Notes under the pieces: model-generated | Database searches by the model: none | Told to the model about the DNA's origin: nothing | What the model saw: the letters and a program-made list of their open reading frames with translations, nothing else | In this document: positions 24,828-35,432 of the stretch, in pieces | Position numbering within the stretch: the stretch's first letter is position 1 | Layout of the letters: each line of letters starts with the position of its first letter | Program-made: the position numbers and the translations under genes | From: PALSA-660 sp963726435 | GTDB lineage: Bacteria > Actinomycetota > Coriobacteriia > Anaerosomatales > PALSA-660 | Direction: 5' to 3' | Assembly: GCA_963726435.1 (NCBI GenBank) | Contig: CAVSCJ010000001.1 | Coordinates: forward strand, 1 to 64,000 | Length of the DNA: 64,000 nt

Positions 24828-25482
24828 CTACGCGATGGAGCCCTGCGATATCTTCTTCGTCTCGATCTTCTTCTTGACCTTCTTGAGGCGGAACAGGTCC
24901 TCGCGCGCGCGCTCGTCGAGCGTCTGGCGGATGTAGGCGACCTGCTCCTTGAGCCCAGGGACGGTGATCTGCTCGAGCGCGTTGACTCGGCGATTGGTCT
25001 TCTGGATCTCCTCACCGAGGCGCTTGAGGCGCGTCTCGATGTCCGCGTACTCGATGATGACGTCGAGGATCCGCTCGAACTTGTCCGCCGACTCGTCGAT
25101 GCGTGACGACACGCCGGTCACTGAATATCCGCGAGTGAAGGAACTGCGGACGGGGCTCTCTCCCTTGGTGACCACGGGGACCGAGATCCCCATGATCTTC
25201 GTGCCGGTCATGTCGACGGAGACGTCGCCCTTGGTGGCCATGCCCGACCGAGCGCACGGCGACGTTGCCGTCAACCGACTTGGCTACCGCCAGGCTGTAC
25301 TGCGCTTCGGCGGTCGTCTTCTGGAGCTGCGACGACAGCCTGAGGGTCTCGTCCATGACGGACATGAACTCGATGAGCAGGGCGTCGCGCTTCTGCTTAA
25401 GCAGATCCATGCCCTGCTGGGCGAGCTGTATCTGGCTTCTCCGCTCGAGTAGCTCTGATCGAGTTGGACGGACCTCCTCCAT
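24828..25482 (-). CDS. atpD: V/A-type ATPase subunit D (frameshifted)
   Basis: Central rotor shaft of the V/A-type ATPase. The first frame has VRPTRSELLERRSQIQLAQQGMDLLKQKRDALL, the diagnostic N-terminal coiled coil. The second frame continues GMATKGDVSVDMTGTKIMG and the C-terminal coiled coil ending LFRLKKVKKKIETKK. One extra base near 25247 separates them. About 218 residues when joined, normal for subunit D. Last gene of the operon, 3 nt after atpB. Confidence 0.93.
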
Positions 25483-25485
25483 CTG

Positions 25486-26910
25486 CTAGAGGTCGCCCCC
25501 CTCGGCGACCTCGGCCGCGTTCGGGTGGTACTTCGGGATGAAGTCGCGGACACGCTTCAGCTCGCTCATCGGCAACCCGGACATGAGCTCCCAGCTCAGA
25601 TCCAGCGTTTCCTCGATGGTGCGCCCGACCTCGCCCTGACCGACGATCCGCTTCTCGAAGTCGTCGGCGAAGCGCAGGTAGCGGCGGTCTGAGTCGGAGA
25701 GCGCTTCCTCGCCCACGATGGCGACGAGCCGGCGGAGGTCGCGACCCTGCGCGTAGGCGGCGTACATCTGGTTCGCGACCGCACGGTGGTCTTCACGCGT
25801 CTTCCCCTCGCCGATACCGAGGTTCATCAGTCGCGAGAGGCACGGCAGGGTGTCGATCGGCGGGAAGACGCCGCGACGGTGCAGGTGCCTCGACAGGACT
25901 ATCTGGCCCTCGGTGATGTAACCGGTGAGGTCCGGGATCGGATGCGTGATGTCGTCGTCAGGCATCGACAGGATCGGGAGCTGCGTGACGGAGCCCTTGC
26001 GGCCCTTGATGCGTCCGGCGCGCTCGTAGATCGTCGAGAGGTCGGTGTACATGTATCCCGGGTAGCCGCGGCGTCCCGGGACCTCTTCGCGTGCGGTGGA
26101 GACCTCGCGCAGCGCCTCGCAGTAGTTGGTCATGTCCGAGAGGACCACGAGGACCTGCAGGCCCTTCTCGAACGCGAGGTACTCGGCGACCGTGAGCGCG
26201 ACCTTCGGGGTTAGCAGACGTTCGACCGTGGGGTCGTCCGCCAGGTTCATGAAGAACACGACGCGCTCCAGCGCGCCCGTGGCCTCGAACTGCGACATGA
26301 AGTACGAGGCCTCGCGATGGGTGATGCCCATGGCCGCGAAGACGATGGCGAACTCCTCGCCCGACTTGACCCGCGCCTGGCGGATGATCTGGGCGGCGAG
26401 CTCGTTGGCCGGCAGACCCGAGCCGGAGAAGATCGGGAGCTTCTGCCCGCGGACAAGCGTGTTCAGCCCGTCGATCGCGCTGATGCCGGTCTCGATGAAG
26501 TCGGCCGGCTTGTCGCGCGTGAACGGGTTGATCGGGCTGCCGGTGACGTCGAGACGCGCCTCCGGCATGATCTCCGCGCCGCCGTCGATCGGCTTGCCCG
26601 TACCGTTCAGGACGCGGCCGAGCAACTCGGAGCTGACGTCGATCATGGCGACTTCCTCGCGGAAGCTCACAGTCGTACGGTCGATGTCGATGCCGCGCGT
26701 GCCCTCGAAGACCTGGATGACGGCGATGTCGCCCGAGACCTCGAGGACCTGACCCGTGCGCATGCTGCCATCGGGCAGCTTGATGTCGACCATCTCGCTG
26801 TACGCCACGCCGTGGACGTTGTTGACGAAGATGAGCGGGCCCGTGACGTAGTACAGGGTCCGGTACTCGGTCGTCAGCAGCGACGGTGTGATGGTGGCTT
26901 GTTCTGCCAT
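25486..26910 (-). CDS. atpB: V/A-type ATPase subunit B
   Basis: Regulatory, non-catalytic subunit of the catalytic hexamer. 474 residues in one intact frame, the only undamaged long gene of the operon. It starts EYRTLYYVTGPLIFVNNVHGVAYSE, has PIFSGSGLPANELAAQI in place of a true Walker A, and continues VVFFMNLADDPTVERLLTPK, RRGYPGYMYTDLSTIYERAGR and LTGYITEGQIVLSRHL. The C-terminus FIPKYHP is typical. It begins 5 nt after atpA. Confidence 0.97.
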   Translation of the reverse strand: MAEQATITPSLLTTEYRTLYYVTGPLIFVNNVHGVAYSEMVDIKLPDGSMRTGQVLEVSGDIAVIQVFEGTRGIDIDRTTVSFREEVAMIDVSSELLGRVLNGTGKPIDGGAEIMPEARLDVTGSPINPFTRDKPADFIETGISAIDGLNTLVRGQKLPIFSGSGLPANELAAQIIRQARVKSGEEFAIVFAAMGITHREASYFMSQFEATGALERVVFFMNLADDPTVERLLTPKVALTVAEYLAFEKGLQVLVVLSDMTNYCEALREVSTAREEVPGRRGYPGYMYTDLSTIYERAGRIKGRKGSVTQLPILSMPDDDITHPIPDLTGYITEGQIVLSRHLHRRGVFPPIDTLPCLSRLMNLGIGEGKTREDHRAVANQMYAAYAQGRDLRRLVAIVGEEALSDSDRRYLRFADDFEKRIVGQGEVGRTIEETLDLSWELMSGLPMSELKRVRDFIPKYHPNAAEVAEGGDL

Positions 26911-26915
26911 GTCTG

Positions 26916-28668
26916 CTAGAACACCTCAATCCCGGCGATCTGCTCGGCAAGAGTGCCGATGTACTCCTGCATGAACTTGACCGCCTCTTCGTGGGGCGTC
27001 GTCTTGAGGCCCGCGACGGTGTCGCGGATCGGGAGCTCGAGCACCTGGCGCAGCGAGACGCCGCGGTTGAGCGCCGCGACCGACGCGTCGTAGAACGCCA
27101 TGATGATCCGCAGGATCCAGTAGCCCTTCTTCGGCGGGCAGTAGGCGTCGACCTCGTCGAACGCGAACTGCTGCAGGAAGTCCTCGCGCAGCATGCGCGC
27201 GACCTCCAGGATGATCTTCTCGGATTCCGGCAGGGCGTCGGGACCGACCAGCTGCACGATCTCCTGAAGCTCGGTCTCCTTCTGGAGGATGAACATCGCG
27301 CGATCGCGGAAGGACACCCAGTCGGAGGCCACGTTCGCCTCGTACCAAGGGCGGACCCCCGCGAGGTAGAGCGTGTAGCTCTTCGTCCACGAGATGGCCG
27401 GGAAGTGGCGCCTGTGCGCGAGCGACGTGTCGAGCGCCCAGAAAGCACCCGTCACTCGCAGCGAGTTCTGCGTCATCGGCTCGGACATGTCGCCGCCTGC
27501 CGGCGAGACCGCACCGACCATCGTGACTGACCCCACGCGCCCTTCGCCGCCGAGAGCCTGGCAGCGGCCCGCACGCTCGTAGAACGCCGCGAGGCGGGTC
27601 GCGAGGTACGCCGGATAGCCTTCCTCACCCGGCATCTCCTCGAGTCGGCCTGAGACCTCGCGGAGCGCCTCGCCCCACCTGGAGGTCGAGTCGGCCATCA
27701 TCGCCACGTTGTAGCCCATGTCGCGGTAGTACTCGGCGAGCGTGACGCCTGTGTAGATGGACGCCTCGCGGGCCGCGACCGGCATGTTCGACGTGTTCGC
27801 GACCAGGATCGTGCGGTCCATCAGCGGGGCGCCGGTCTTCGGGTCCTCGAGCTCGGGGAACTCCGCGAGCACCTCGGTCATCTCGTTGCCGCGCTCTCCG
27901 CAGCCCACGTAGACGATGATGTCCACGTCGGCCCATTTGGCCAGCGACTGCTGGGTGACCGTCTTGCCCGTGCCGAAACCGCCCGGGATGATCGCGTTGC
28001 CGCCCTGGGCGATCGGGAAGAACGTGTCGAGGATGCGCATCCCGGTCAGGAACGGCGTGCCGGGATCGAGCTTGCGCGCGTAGGGACGGCCCTGGCGGAC
28101 CGGCCACTTCTGCGTCATCCCGACCTTCGTCCCGTCATCGAGGGTCGCGACGACTGTGTCGATGGTGTACTCGCCCTCGGGAACGATCGTGGCGACCGTG
28201 CCGGACGCGTCCGGCGGGACCATGATCCGGTGGACGATCGTCTGGCCTTCGGGCGTGGTGCCGACCGCGTCGCCGCCCAAGACCTTGTCGCCGACCTTCG
28301 ACCGCGGGCGTGAACTTCCACTTCTTCTCGCGGTCGAGCGCGGAGGCTACCGTACCGCGAGTGATGTAGTCGCCGGTCTGCTTGGCGATCACCGGCAGCG
28401 GCCGCTGGACGCCGTCGTAGATCGAGGAGAGCAGCCCCGGTCCGAGCTCGACCGTCAGCGGGCCTTCCGTCGATTCGACAGGGTCGCCGACGATCAGACC
28501 GGCTGTGTCCTCGTAGACCTGGATCGTCGCAGTCTCGCCCTCGAGACGGATGACCTCGCCCATGAGTCCCAGCTTGCCGACTCGGACCACGTCGTACATC
28601 TTGGCGCCGGACATGCCTTTGGCTACGGCGACCGGGCCTGTGATCTTGGAGATGCTTCCTGCGATCAT
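26916..28668 (-). CDS. atpA: V/A-type ATPase catalytic subunit A (frameshifted)
   Basis: Catalytic subunit that makes or hydrolyses ATP. The N-terminal frame reads MIAGSISKITGPVAVAKGMSGAKMYDVVRVG, up to KWKFTPA. The second frame holds the A-type insert, the P-loop GGFGTGKTVTQ, VYVGCGERGNEMTEVL, MMADSTSRWGEALREVS and EGYPAYLATRLAAFYERAG. One frame change near 28305, consistent with a single inserted base. About 583 residues joined, the expected size. It follows atpF directly. Confidence 0.95.
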
Positions 28669-29003
28669 CTATCCTCGCCTCAAAGTGATGTCGAATCCGA
28701 TTGCGCGACGGATCAGGCGGGACAGGTACGCCCCCCGCTCCTCACCGATGCGCAACTTCTCGGTGATGGGCAACGAGATCACGATCGGCCGGTAGATCGA
28801 GTCGATCTTCTTCTGAAGACGCTCGTCGATCGCCTCCATCATCTCGGTGTTCACCGCGATGATGCCGCGTCGTGTCGTCGTCGACCAGCTGTGCAAGAAT
28901 CCTGCGCGCGAGCTCGCTTGTTCTCCGCCTCATACACGTCCACGCCGGCGAGCCTGAACCCGTCGGCGGTATCGGGATCGGTGAGGACCGCGAGCCTATA
29001 CAA
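28669..29003 (-). CDS. atpF: V/A-type ATPase subunit F (frameshifted)
   Basis: Small rotor-stalk subunit of about 111 residues. The N-terminus YRLAVLTDPDTADGFRLAGVDVYEA is the usual subunit F opening. The middle (ARRILAQLVDDDTTR) and the C-terminal part (GIIAVNTEMMEAIDERLQKKIDS) lie in two further frames, with changes near 28925 and 28872. The start appears to be a TTG at 29003 overlapping the atpC stop. The C-terminus GFDITLRRG abuts atpA. Confidence 0.85.
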
Positions 29004-30130
29004 AGATCAGTTCCTTCCTCATCCGGTCCGCCGGCATGCCGACGGCATTGCCCTTGACGATGATGCGGAGGTTCGTGACCTCGTTCTGCTTCGCGTACAG
29101 GTAGCTCACCATGACGCCGAAGCCCGAGCGGGTCGCCGAAACCCGACCCGAGCGCCCGTCCTCATGACGTAGTCCTCGAGAGCACGCTCCAGTACCGCGA
29201 TCGAGTTCGCGTCCATGTAGGCGCCGAGCACCTTCTCGAGCTGCATCGAGTACGGGGTGCCCTTCAGGGCGTCGATGACCTCGTCGACGTCCGACAGGGC
29301 GGTCAGGCTGACAGGAACAGCTCCTCGTTGACGTGGATGCCTCCGCTGCAGGAAGAACCGGGCCACGTCCATGTCGGTCGTGTCCGCCTTCAGCAGGCGG
29401 AACGCGGTGACGAGGTTGGTGGAGTCGACCTGGAGACCCAGGATCGTCCGCGCCAGAACGTAGTTCGCCCTGCGGCTCGTGAGCCGCTTCGCTGCCCACT
29501 GCGAGTAGTACCGGTCGAGGGCCAGCTCGAGGATCGGAGAGGTCGCCCTCCTTCAGGTACTCCTGCACGCGACTCGCGCAGGGGGATCGAGTACGGCGAC
29601 CCCCACGTCCACAGCGTGTCCGTGACGGCCAGCACGTCTTCGAGCCCCGCCAGCTCCCTCAGTTCGACCTGCGTCATCTCGCCGACGGGCAGGAGGCTGT
29701 CGATGATCGTCTCCGGCTTCAGCCTCATGTGCTTGCCGCGGATGATGGTCTTCACGTTGAACAGGTCCCAGCGTCCCAGCAGGGTCACGGTGAGCAGCCT
29801 GGCCTCGTCGTTGATGAAGCCCATGATCTTGTCGAACGTCCTGACCATGTTGTCCTTCAGGGCGTCGTCCACGACCGCGACCGTGTGCCCCTCTATGAGC
29901 CGGGCCTCGAGATCGGGCCCGTACTCCGTTCCCAACAGGAGCTGGATCATCTTGTTGAGATCGCCGGCCGACATCAGCTCCTCGAAGAAGGCGGCGCCCA
30001 GCAGGTTCGACTTCATGCCGCGCGTGCGCGCGTTGCCGTAACCGTAGTCCTTGGTGCGCGGACGACGGTCGCGCCTCAGCTTGGGAGCCTTGGGCTTCTT
30101 CTTCGTGAGAGCGCTGATGCTCAGCTTCAT
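28996..30130 (-). CDS. atpC: V/A-type ATPase subunit C (frameshifted)
   Basis: Subunit C (d-type in other naming), linking the membrane ring to the central stalk. The N-terminal part (YGYGNARTRGMKSNLLGAAFFEELM and WDLFNVKTIIRGKH) is open from 30130 to about 29580. The remainder is spread over other frames: RVQEYLKEGDLS, then LALDRYYSQWAAKRL, DVARFFLQR, VNEELFL, LSDVDEVIDALKGT, and finally GVMVSYLYAKQNEVTNLRIIVKGNAVGM. At least six indels, most of them single insertions. About 375 residues when joined. Confidence 0.85.
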
Positions 30131-30706
30131 GCGAAGAGGATCTCCGCGACGGTGGCCTGGATGTGCTTGCGCACCTTGACCAGACGGTCCTCGATCGTGT
30201 TGCGCCGGTAGACGCGACCACCCGCGCTGATCACGTTGAGCCCACCGAGTATCTCGGGCGAGGTCTCGATCTCGGCCTTGAACCCGAGATCGGCCATGAC
30301 CTTGGCCGCGAGCTCGGCGTCGCCGGGCGCCACCTGGACCACGAGATCACCGGCGACCCGATCGGTCGCCTCCTCTGGCCAGCGCCCTGAACAGCGCCTC
30401 GTACTCCTTCGTGCCGCGACTTGCGCTCATGGCCGCGCCCGCGTCGGCGTAGACCTTGGCGAAGCCGGCGTCCTGAGCCACGGCGATCTGACGCCTCCGC
30501 TCGAGCTTGGCCGCGTTGATGATCTGCGCCGCTCGAGAGTGCACCTGCACCTTTGTCGCGGCCACCTTGGAGTCGCGTACCCGGTCGGCTTCAGCCCTGG
30601 CCTCGGCCACGATGCTCTTGGCCTGCTCCTTGGCGTTGTCCATCAGGACACGGCAGTCATGGTCCGCCTGCTCGTCCAGCGCGCGGAGGATGTCTTCTAT
30701 CGCCAT
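30127..30706 (-). CDS. atpE: V/A-type ATPase subunit E (frameshifted)
   Basis: Peripheral-stalk subunit. N-terminal helix MAIEDILRALDEQADHDCRVLMDNAKEQAKSI is rich in Ala, Glu and Arg, as expected for the long stalk coiled coil. The frame changes near 30375, and the C-terminal globular part reads VVQVAPGDAELAAKVMADLGF and ends RKHIQATVAEILFA. About 193 residues joined. It overlaps atpC by four bases and follows the proteolipid gene. Confidence 0.87.
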
Positions 30707-30746
30707 CTGTGGGTCCTTCCCCGCATCGAGTTCATCGACCGCGAGC

Positions 30747-31076
30747 CTAGGCGGCGTTGATCATGAACGCGATAACGAAGCCCATCAGGACGATGATCTC
30801 GGTCAGTGCGGTGATGACGATGAGGTTGGTACCGGCCTCGGGCTCTCGGCCAGAGTGCCCGCAGCAGCGGCACCGATCCTGGACTGCGCGTAGCCGGCGG
30901 ACATGGCGGCGATGGACATCGTGACGGCCGCGGCCGTCGCCTTGGCGATTGCGACGTTCGGCGCAGACGGCCACTGTGGGCGCCGTCTCCTGTGCGAACG
31001 CCATTGCCGGGACCGCGATCGCGGCCAGGAACGTGCCCCCGACCATCACCTTCCTTGCGAGCTTGCTGTTGATCAT
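30747..31076 (-). CDS. atpK: V/A-type ATPase proteolipid subunit K (frameshifted)
   Basis: Membrane rotor-ring subunit carrying the ion-binding carboxylate. After MINSKLARKVMVGGTFLAAIAVPAMAFAQ, which looks like a cleaved leader or extra helix, the ring part reads NVAIAKATAAAVTMSIAAMSAGYAQSRIG in a second frame. It then returns to the first frame for NLIVITALTEIIVLMGFVIAFMI, where the Glu of LTEII is the likely ion-binding residue. Frame changes near 30963 (insertion) and 30845 (one missing base). About 109 residues, one hairpin per subunit. Confidence 0.85.
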   Translation of the reverse strand: MINSKLARKVMVGGTFLAAIAVPAMAFAQETAPTVAVCAERRNRQGDGRGRHDVHRRHVRRLRAVQDRCRCCGHSGREPEAGTNLIVITALTEIIVLMGFVIAFMINAA

Positions 31077-33079
31077 GCGCTCTTTTCACCTCCGGTTTTG
31101 TGGAACGGCTTGTACGGTTCCTTGCTCGGCTCGTAGAACTTGCCGAAGAACTCCAACAGGTTGAGACGTATTGCATGGATGTTCGGGCTGAATGCGGAAA
31201 CCAGGATGTTCACCGAGTGGAGCAACAGCCCGACGATTATACCGAGCAATCCCCGAGTCTTGGCCAGCTGCAAGTGAGTTCACCGCATCCGCGAAGATCG
31301 CGCCCGCGAGGCCCAGGGCCATGATACGGATGTAGGACGCGACGCTCGTGATGAGGCTGATCGACTCGACGAGGCCGAGCGCCTTGCCGCCCTTGAGCGC
31401 GTAGTAGAGGCCCACCGACGACGGCGAGGCCGGCGATGACGCCGACTGACCGTCTTGGCGCGGCGCCAGGCTCCGAGGACCGGCCGCGACGTCCGAAGAG
31501 CGACGAGCCCGCCGAGGAAGCCGAGCATGCCGCCCTTCTCGTAGACGTGGCTCATGTGCTTCGTCTTGACGCCGTTGATGATGCCGAGCACCAGGCCGAA
31601 CACGACCTGGATGCAGGCCCATCGCGAGCGACAGGCCGATCATGAAGAGGCGCGAGGTCCGTCGCCGACGCGGTGGATCGGCAGAGTGAGCACGCCCGGA
31701 GCTGATGTGTGATCGGTGATCCAGTACGGCATCGAGCAGGTTGCCGAAGAACTCGCCGTAGACGAAGCCCCAGACGATCGCCATGGTGCACGCCGGGCCC
31801 AGGATGCCGGTCGCCATCTGGATGAACGGCTTGTCCTTGAACTTGAGGCGGAGCCAGATGACGAGCGCCAGCATCACGAGCGCCGTAGCCGATGTCGCCG
31901 ACGATCATGCCGAAGATGATCGGGTAGAAGACGGCCAGGATCATCGTCGGGTCGAGCGTGCCGTAGGCCGGAAGGCCGCCGCGGAAGTTGAGCAGCATCT
32001 GGAACGGCGCGACCTCCTTGCGGTTCTACGAGCGGACACGGGAGTCTCGCTGAAGTCGTGCTCGTCGATCTCGAGCTGGCTGACGATGACGTCCTCGCCG
32101 AACGCTGGCGCAGGGTCTTGCGCAGGTCGGCGATGTCGACCGACGGGGATCCAGCCGGAGACGACGAACGCGTAGTCGGTCTGGCCGAACTTCGGGATCG
32201 CCGAGATCTCGTCGATGCGGTCCGACAGGACGTCACGGATGGTCGTGAGGCGCAGGTACCACTTGGCTCGACATGCCCTCGAGCTCCTTGCTCGACGTCC
32301 TCGAGCTGCTTGGGCAGGGTCTTCTGGCGCTCCTTGACCGTCTCGTAGGCCTGGTCGAACGCCATGCCCTGCAGGTCGGAGGGGAGGCGGATCTGGTTGA
32401 CGTTCTCGATGGCCAGGAACTTGTGCACCGGCTCCGAGTACGTCTTGTTGAACACGATGATGGCGGCGGTCGTGTCCTCGTCGACGTCGGTGGACACGAT
32501 CTCGCACTGCTTGTTGGTGATCTCGTCGAGCTCGTCCTTGAGCTGGTCGAGAGCGCTCTTGTACTTGCGCTCCACCAGCAGCGCGACGGAGTCGAAGTTG
32601 CCAGTCGTGACGATCTGCTTCGCGAGCGGCTGGATCTTCTGCAGGATCGGCTCGTAGCGAGCCAGCAGCGACGAGCTCGCTCTCGATGCTCGGTCTGCGA
32701 GATCGCAAGACCGCTCGTCTTCTCCTCGACCTCGTCGACGACGTGGGCGATCTCGTCGGAGAGCTCGGCCGAGTCGAGCTTCCACAGGCGCGGCGTACTC
32801 CTTCTGGCGCTTGGCCTCGTCGACCTTGGTGCCGGGCAGCTGAAGAGCCTTGATCACCGCGCGCACTCGGATCAGGAGTTCCCCCATGCGCTCGAGCTCC
32901 TGGTCCTGCGACTGCACGAGCTCCATCTGGTCGAGCTGGAGCTCCTTGGACTCGATCTTCTGCGACAGGTCCTCGATGTGGACCTTGCCATGCTCGTGGA
33001 GCATGTCCACGACGTCGAAGAACTTGCTCTTCGGCCCGATGATCTCGATCTTCGCCATTGGCACCAACACGTGCGACAC
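31073..33079 (-). CDS. atpI: V/A-type ATPase subunit I (a-subunit, frameshifted)
   Basis: Membrane stator subunit that forms the ion half-channels. N-terminal cytoplasmic domain: MAKIEIIGPKSKFFDVVDMLHEHGKVHIEDL and FLAIENVNQIRLPSD. C-terminal membrane part: FYPIIFGMIVGDIGYG (31.9 kb), LGPACTMAIVWGFVYGEFFG, FGLVLGIINGVK, and the end LLHSVNILVSAFSPNIHAIRLNLLEFFGKFYEPS. Roughly ten indels scatter these over all three frames. About 660 residues if repaired, normal for the family. The start is uncertain: GTG at 33079 or 33073, or ATG at 33058. GGAGGGGG lies just upstream. Confidence 0.88.
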
Positions 33080-33114
33080 CCCCTCCCGTCACCCGCTGCG
33101 CGGGTGAGGAAACC

Positions 33115-33517
33115 TCAGACCTTGGTGACGGCCTCTACGACCATCTTCGACGGCCTTGGCGCGACGGGATTCCGCCTTCGCCTCGACCTCGGCCACTTCC
33201 GACATCGACGTTCGCCAGGATCCTCGCGGCCTCCTGCTCGGCCTCGGCGATCATGCGCCTTCTCGACCTCGCGGGCGGCACGTCTCGCCTTCCGCCTCTC
33301 CACCGGAGAGCGTCTCGGCGGCCTTCTTGCGAGCGTCGGCGACGATCTGCTCCGCCTTCTTCTTGGTCGAGAGCACGCGCCCCGAGATCTCGAGTTCCTT
33401 CTCGCGGATGAGGTACAGCGGCGAGTTCGGGAGTTCCTTCTTGATCACATCCTGATAGAACTTGATGTGTTCGAGGCTCTCCTGCTCGGTCGACTTGTCC
33501 TCTACCACCGCATCCAC
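33115..33517 (-). CDS. V/A-type ATPase subunit H/G-like stalk protein (frameshifted)
   Basis: Small coiled-coil peripheral-stalk partner of subunit E. Visible sequence: VVEDKSTEQESLEHIKFYQDVIKKELPNSPLYLIREKELEISGRVLSTKKKAEQIVADARKKAAETLSGGE, with the heptad-rich Ala/Lys/Glu pattern of the family, then AEQEAARILANVDV in another frame and MVVEAVTKV at the end. Several frame changes between 33310 and 33130. The start is ambiguous; GTG at 33517 (VDAVVEDK) behind GGGAGAGAG seems best. First gene of the operon. Confidence 0.7.
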
Positions 33518-33553
33518 CTCTCTCCCGCCGCTGATGCGGGACATATCCAAGGC

Positions 33554-33808
33554 CAGGCGTCACGGGTACGTGATGCCTGTCGTCCAGCAGGGTCATACCG
33601 TGCGGATAGCACCACCCGCACGGCTGAACGGTGTGTCTCATCGCTCCAGTTCGTCGCGGTGCGCCGGATTCCTGCAAGATGCCGCAGCGCGGCAGAGCGT
33701 GTCGGAGCCCCCGGCGCGTGAGGCACGCAAGCGCGGACGTGCACGCGTGGGCACGCATGAGAATGCTACCACGATAGATGCTACCGTCCGGTGCCCTGCG
33801 GGTACAGG
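33554..33808 (-). promoter_or_regulatory. V-ATPase operon upstream region
   Basis: 257 nt without a credible gene. On the minus strand an 11-pair hairpin with one A-C mismatch (CAGGC-A-TCACG with CGTGA-C-GCCTG, 33554-33579) sits just before the first ATPase gene. A direct repeat ATGCTACC occurs at 33763-33770 and 33778-33785. No convincing -35/-10 pair was found. The operon may also be read from alr upstream. Confidence 0.35.
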
Positions 33809-34951
33809 TCACGCCCGCACGGTGTACAGGCGGGGCAGGCGCGACCCGTAGCCGCAGGCGATCTCGTAGTTGATGGTCCCGAGCCGCTTCGGCCTGCTCG
33901 TCGATGGTCAGTGCGTGACCGCCCTGCTCGCCCACGAGCACGGCCTCGTCACCGACCGCGACCTCAACTCCTCGCGGGACCTCGACCATGAGCTGGTCCA
34001 TGCAGATCCGACCCACCTGCTGGCACTCGGCGCCGCGCAGCACCACGCGCATCCGATTCGAGAGTCCCCTGCGCACGCCGTCCGCGTAGCCCAACGGCAG
34101 CGTGGCGATCACTGCCGGCGATGCGGCGCGCCAGGTCAGGCCGTAGGAGACCCCCTCTCCCATCGGCACTCGGCGCACCTGCGTGACGCGCGCCTTCACC
34201 GACATCGCCGGACGCAGTTCCACCGCTGCCTTGGTCGCCTCGCAGGGATGCAGGCCGTAGACAGCGATCCCGCACCTCACCATCCCGAAGTGCGTCTCGG
34301 GATGCAGGATCGTCGCCGGGGAGTTCGCCGCGTGCACGATGCCCAGGGTCGATGCCGCTGCCGCGGATCTCTCCCAGCGCGCGCGTCGAATCGCTCCAAC
34401 TGTCTCTCGAAGTCCCAGTCGCCCGGGACGTCGGCGGTCGCGAAGTGCGTGAAGACCCCTTCGAGGACGATTCCCGGAAGGTCCCTGAGCGTGACTCGCG
34501 AAGGCAGCCGCATCCGTCCAGTCGACGCCGACCCGGTTCATCCCCGTGTTCACCTTCAGATGGTACGGGACCTCGGTCGAAGCCGAGACAGCGGCGCGGG
34601 AGAGCCCGGCCGCGAACTCAGGGGAGAACACCGCCGGCCTCAGGCCGTACCGTCGGAGGGAGGGAACGGACGAGACGGGCGGCTCGGAGAGGATGTGGAT
34701 GGGCGCGGTTATGCCCGCCTTGCGCAGTCTCACTCCCTCGTCGACTGTGGCGACGCCGATGCGGTCCGCTCCAGCATCCAGCGCGGTCCGAGCGACCTCC
34801 GACTGCGCCATGTCCGTACCCGTCCGCCTTCACGACGACCATGAACAGCGTCTCGGTCGAAGTCAGCGATCTCAGGGCGCGCGACGTTGTGGGCGATGGC
34901 GTCCAGATCGACTTCGACCCAGGCCCATCTTCGATCGACGGGACCGGCCAC
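33809..34951 (-). CDS. alr: Alanine racemase (frameshifted)
   Basis: PLP enzyme that makes D-alanine for peptidoglycan. N-terminal AWVEVDLDAIAHN, then the PLP lysine motif VVVKADGYGHG in another frame. The largest frame has VARTALDAGADRIGVATVDEG, YHLKVNTGMNRVGVD, GIVHAANSPATI, VRCGIAVYG, PAMSVKARV and VGRICMDQLMVEV. The C-terminus (LPRLYTVRA) is in a further frame, stopping at 33809. About six indels. About 380 residues when joined. The GTG at 34951 lies 2 nt after the upstream CBS gene, suggesting coupling. Confidence 0.9.
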
Positions 34952-34953
34952 GG

Positions 34954-35411
34954 TCAGCCCGCGAGCGATCGGACGATGTCGGACTTGCTGACTGATGCCG
35001 ACCAACTCGTCGCCGTCCATGACCGGCACGCGGGCCGACGTCGCGCTCGACGATGAGGGTGGCGACGTCGGTGACCAGCGCCTCGGGGACCACTGTCACC
35101 GGGTCGGTCGTCATCACGTCGGCGACCGTCGCCCCGACCGCCTTGCGCAGCGCGGACTCGTATCTGTCCTGGGCGCCCGGCGCGAAGATGTAGCCGCCGA
35201 GCAGGCTCAGGTACGTCGGGAAGTGGACCTTCACGTCGGCCATGATCAGGTCGCCCTCGGTGACCAGGCCGACGAGCTTCCCCTTCTCGAGCACCGGCAG
35301 TGCGCCGATGCGCTTGCCGGTCATCAGGTGTGCCGCCTCGGTGACCGTCATGTCCGGACCGACCGTGACGGGATCGGAGGTCATGATGTCTCTCGCTGTG
35401 AGTTCGGCCAT
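34954..35411 (-). CDS. CBS-domain pair protein (frameshifted C-terminus)
   Basis: Stand-alone pair of CBS domains, probably an adenine-nucleotide-binding regulator. MAELTARDIMTSDPVTVGPDMTVTEAAHLM and the repeat VADVMTTDPVTVVPEALVTDVATLIVE give the two copies; DELVGISQ and the end SKSDIVRSLAG follow in other frames. Two indels near 35040 and 34997. The ATG at 35411 follows GGAAGG. About 150 residues. It sits between nnrD and alr; no enzyme domain is attached, and the target is unknown. Confidence 0.85.
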
Positions 35412-35432
35412 CGCGGGTCCTTCCATCGCGGG

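Noticed and set aside
32273..33721. Plus-strand 482-codon open frame across subunit I
   Set aside because: Antisense shadow; the minus strand carries V-ATPase subunit I and H/G sequence.
33554..33808. A small gene in the gap upstream of the V-ATPase operon
   Set aside because: Short open frames lack ribosome sites and conserved-looking sequence; the 33-bp region before pstB at the window start also holds nothing.
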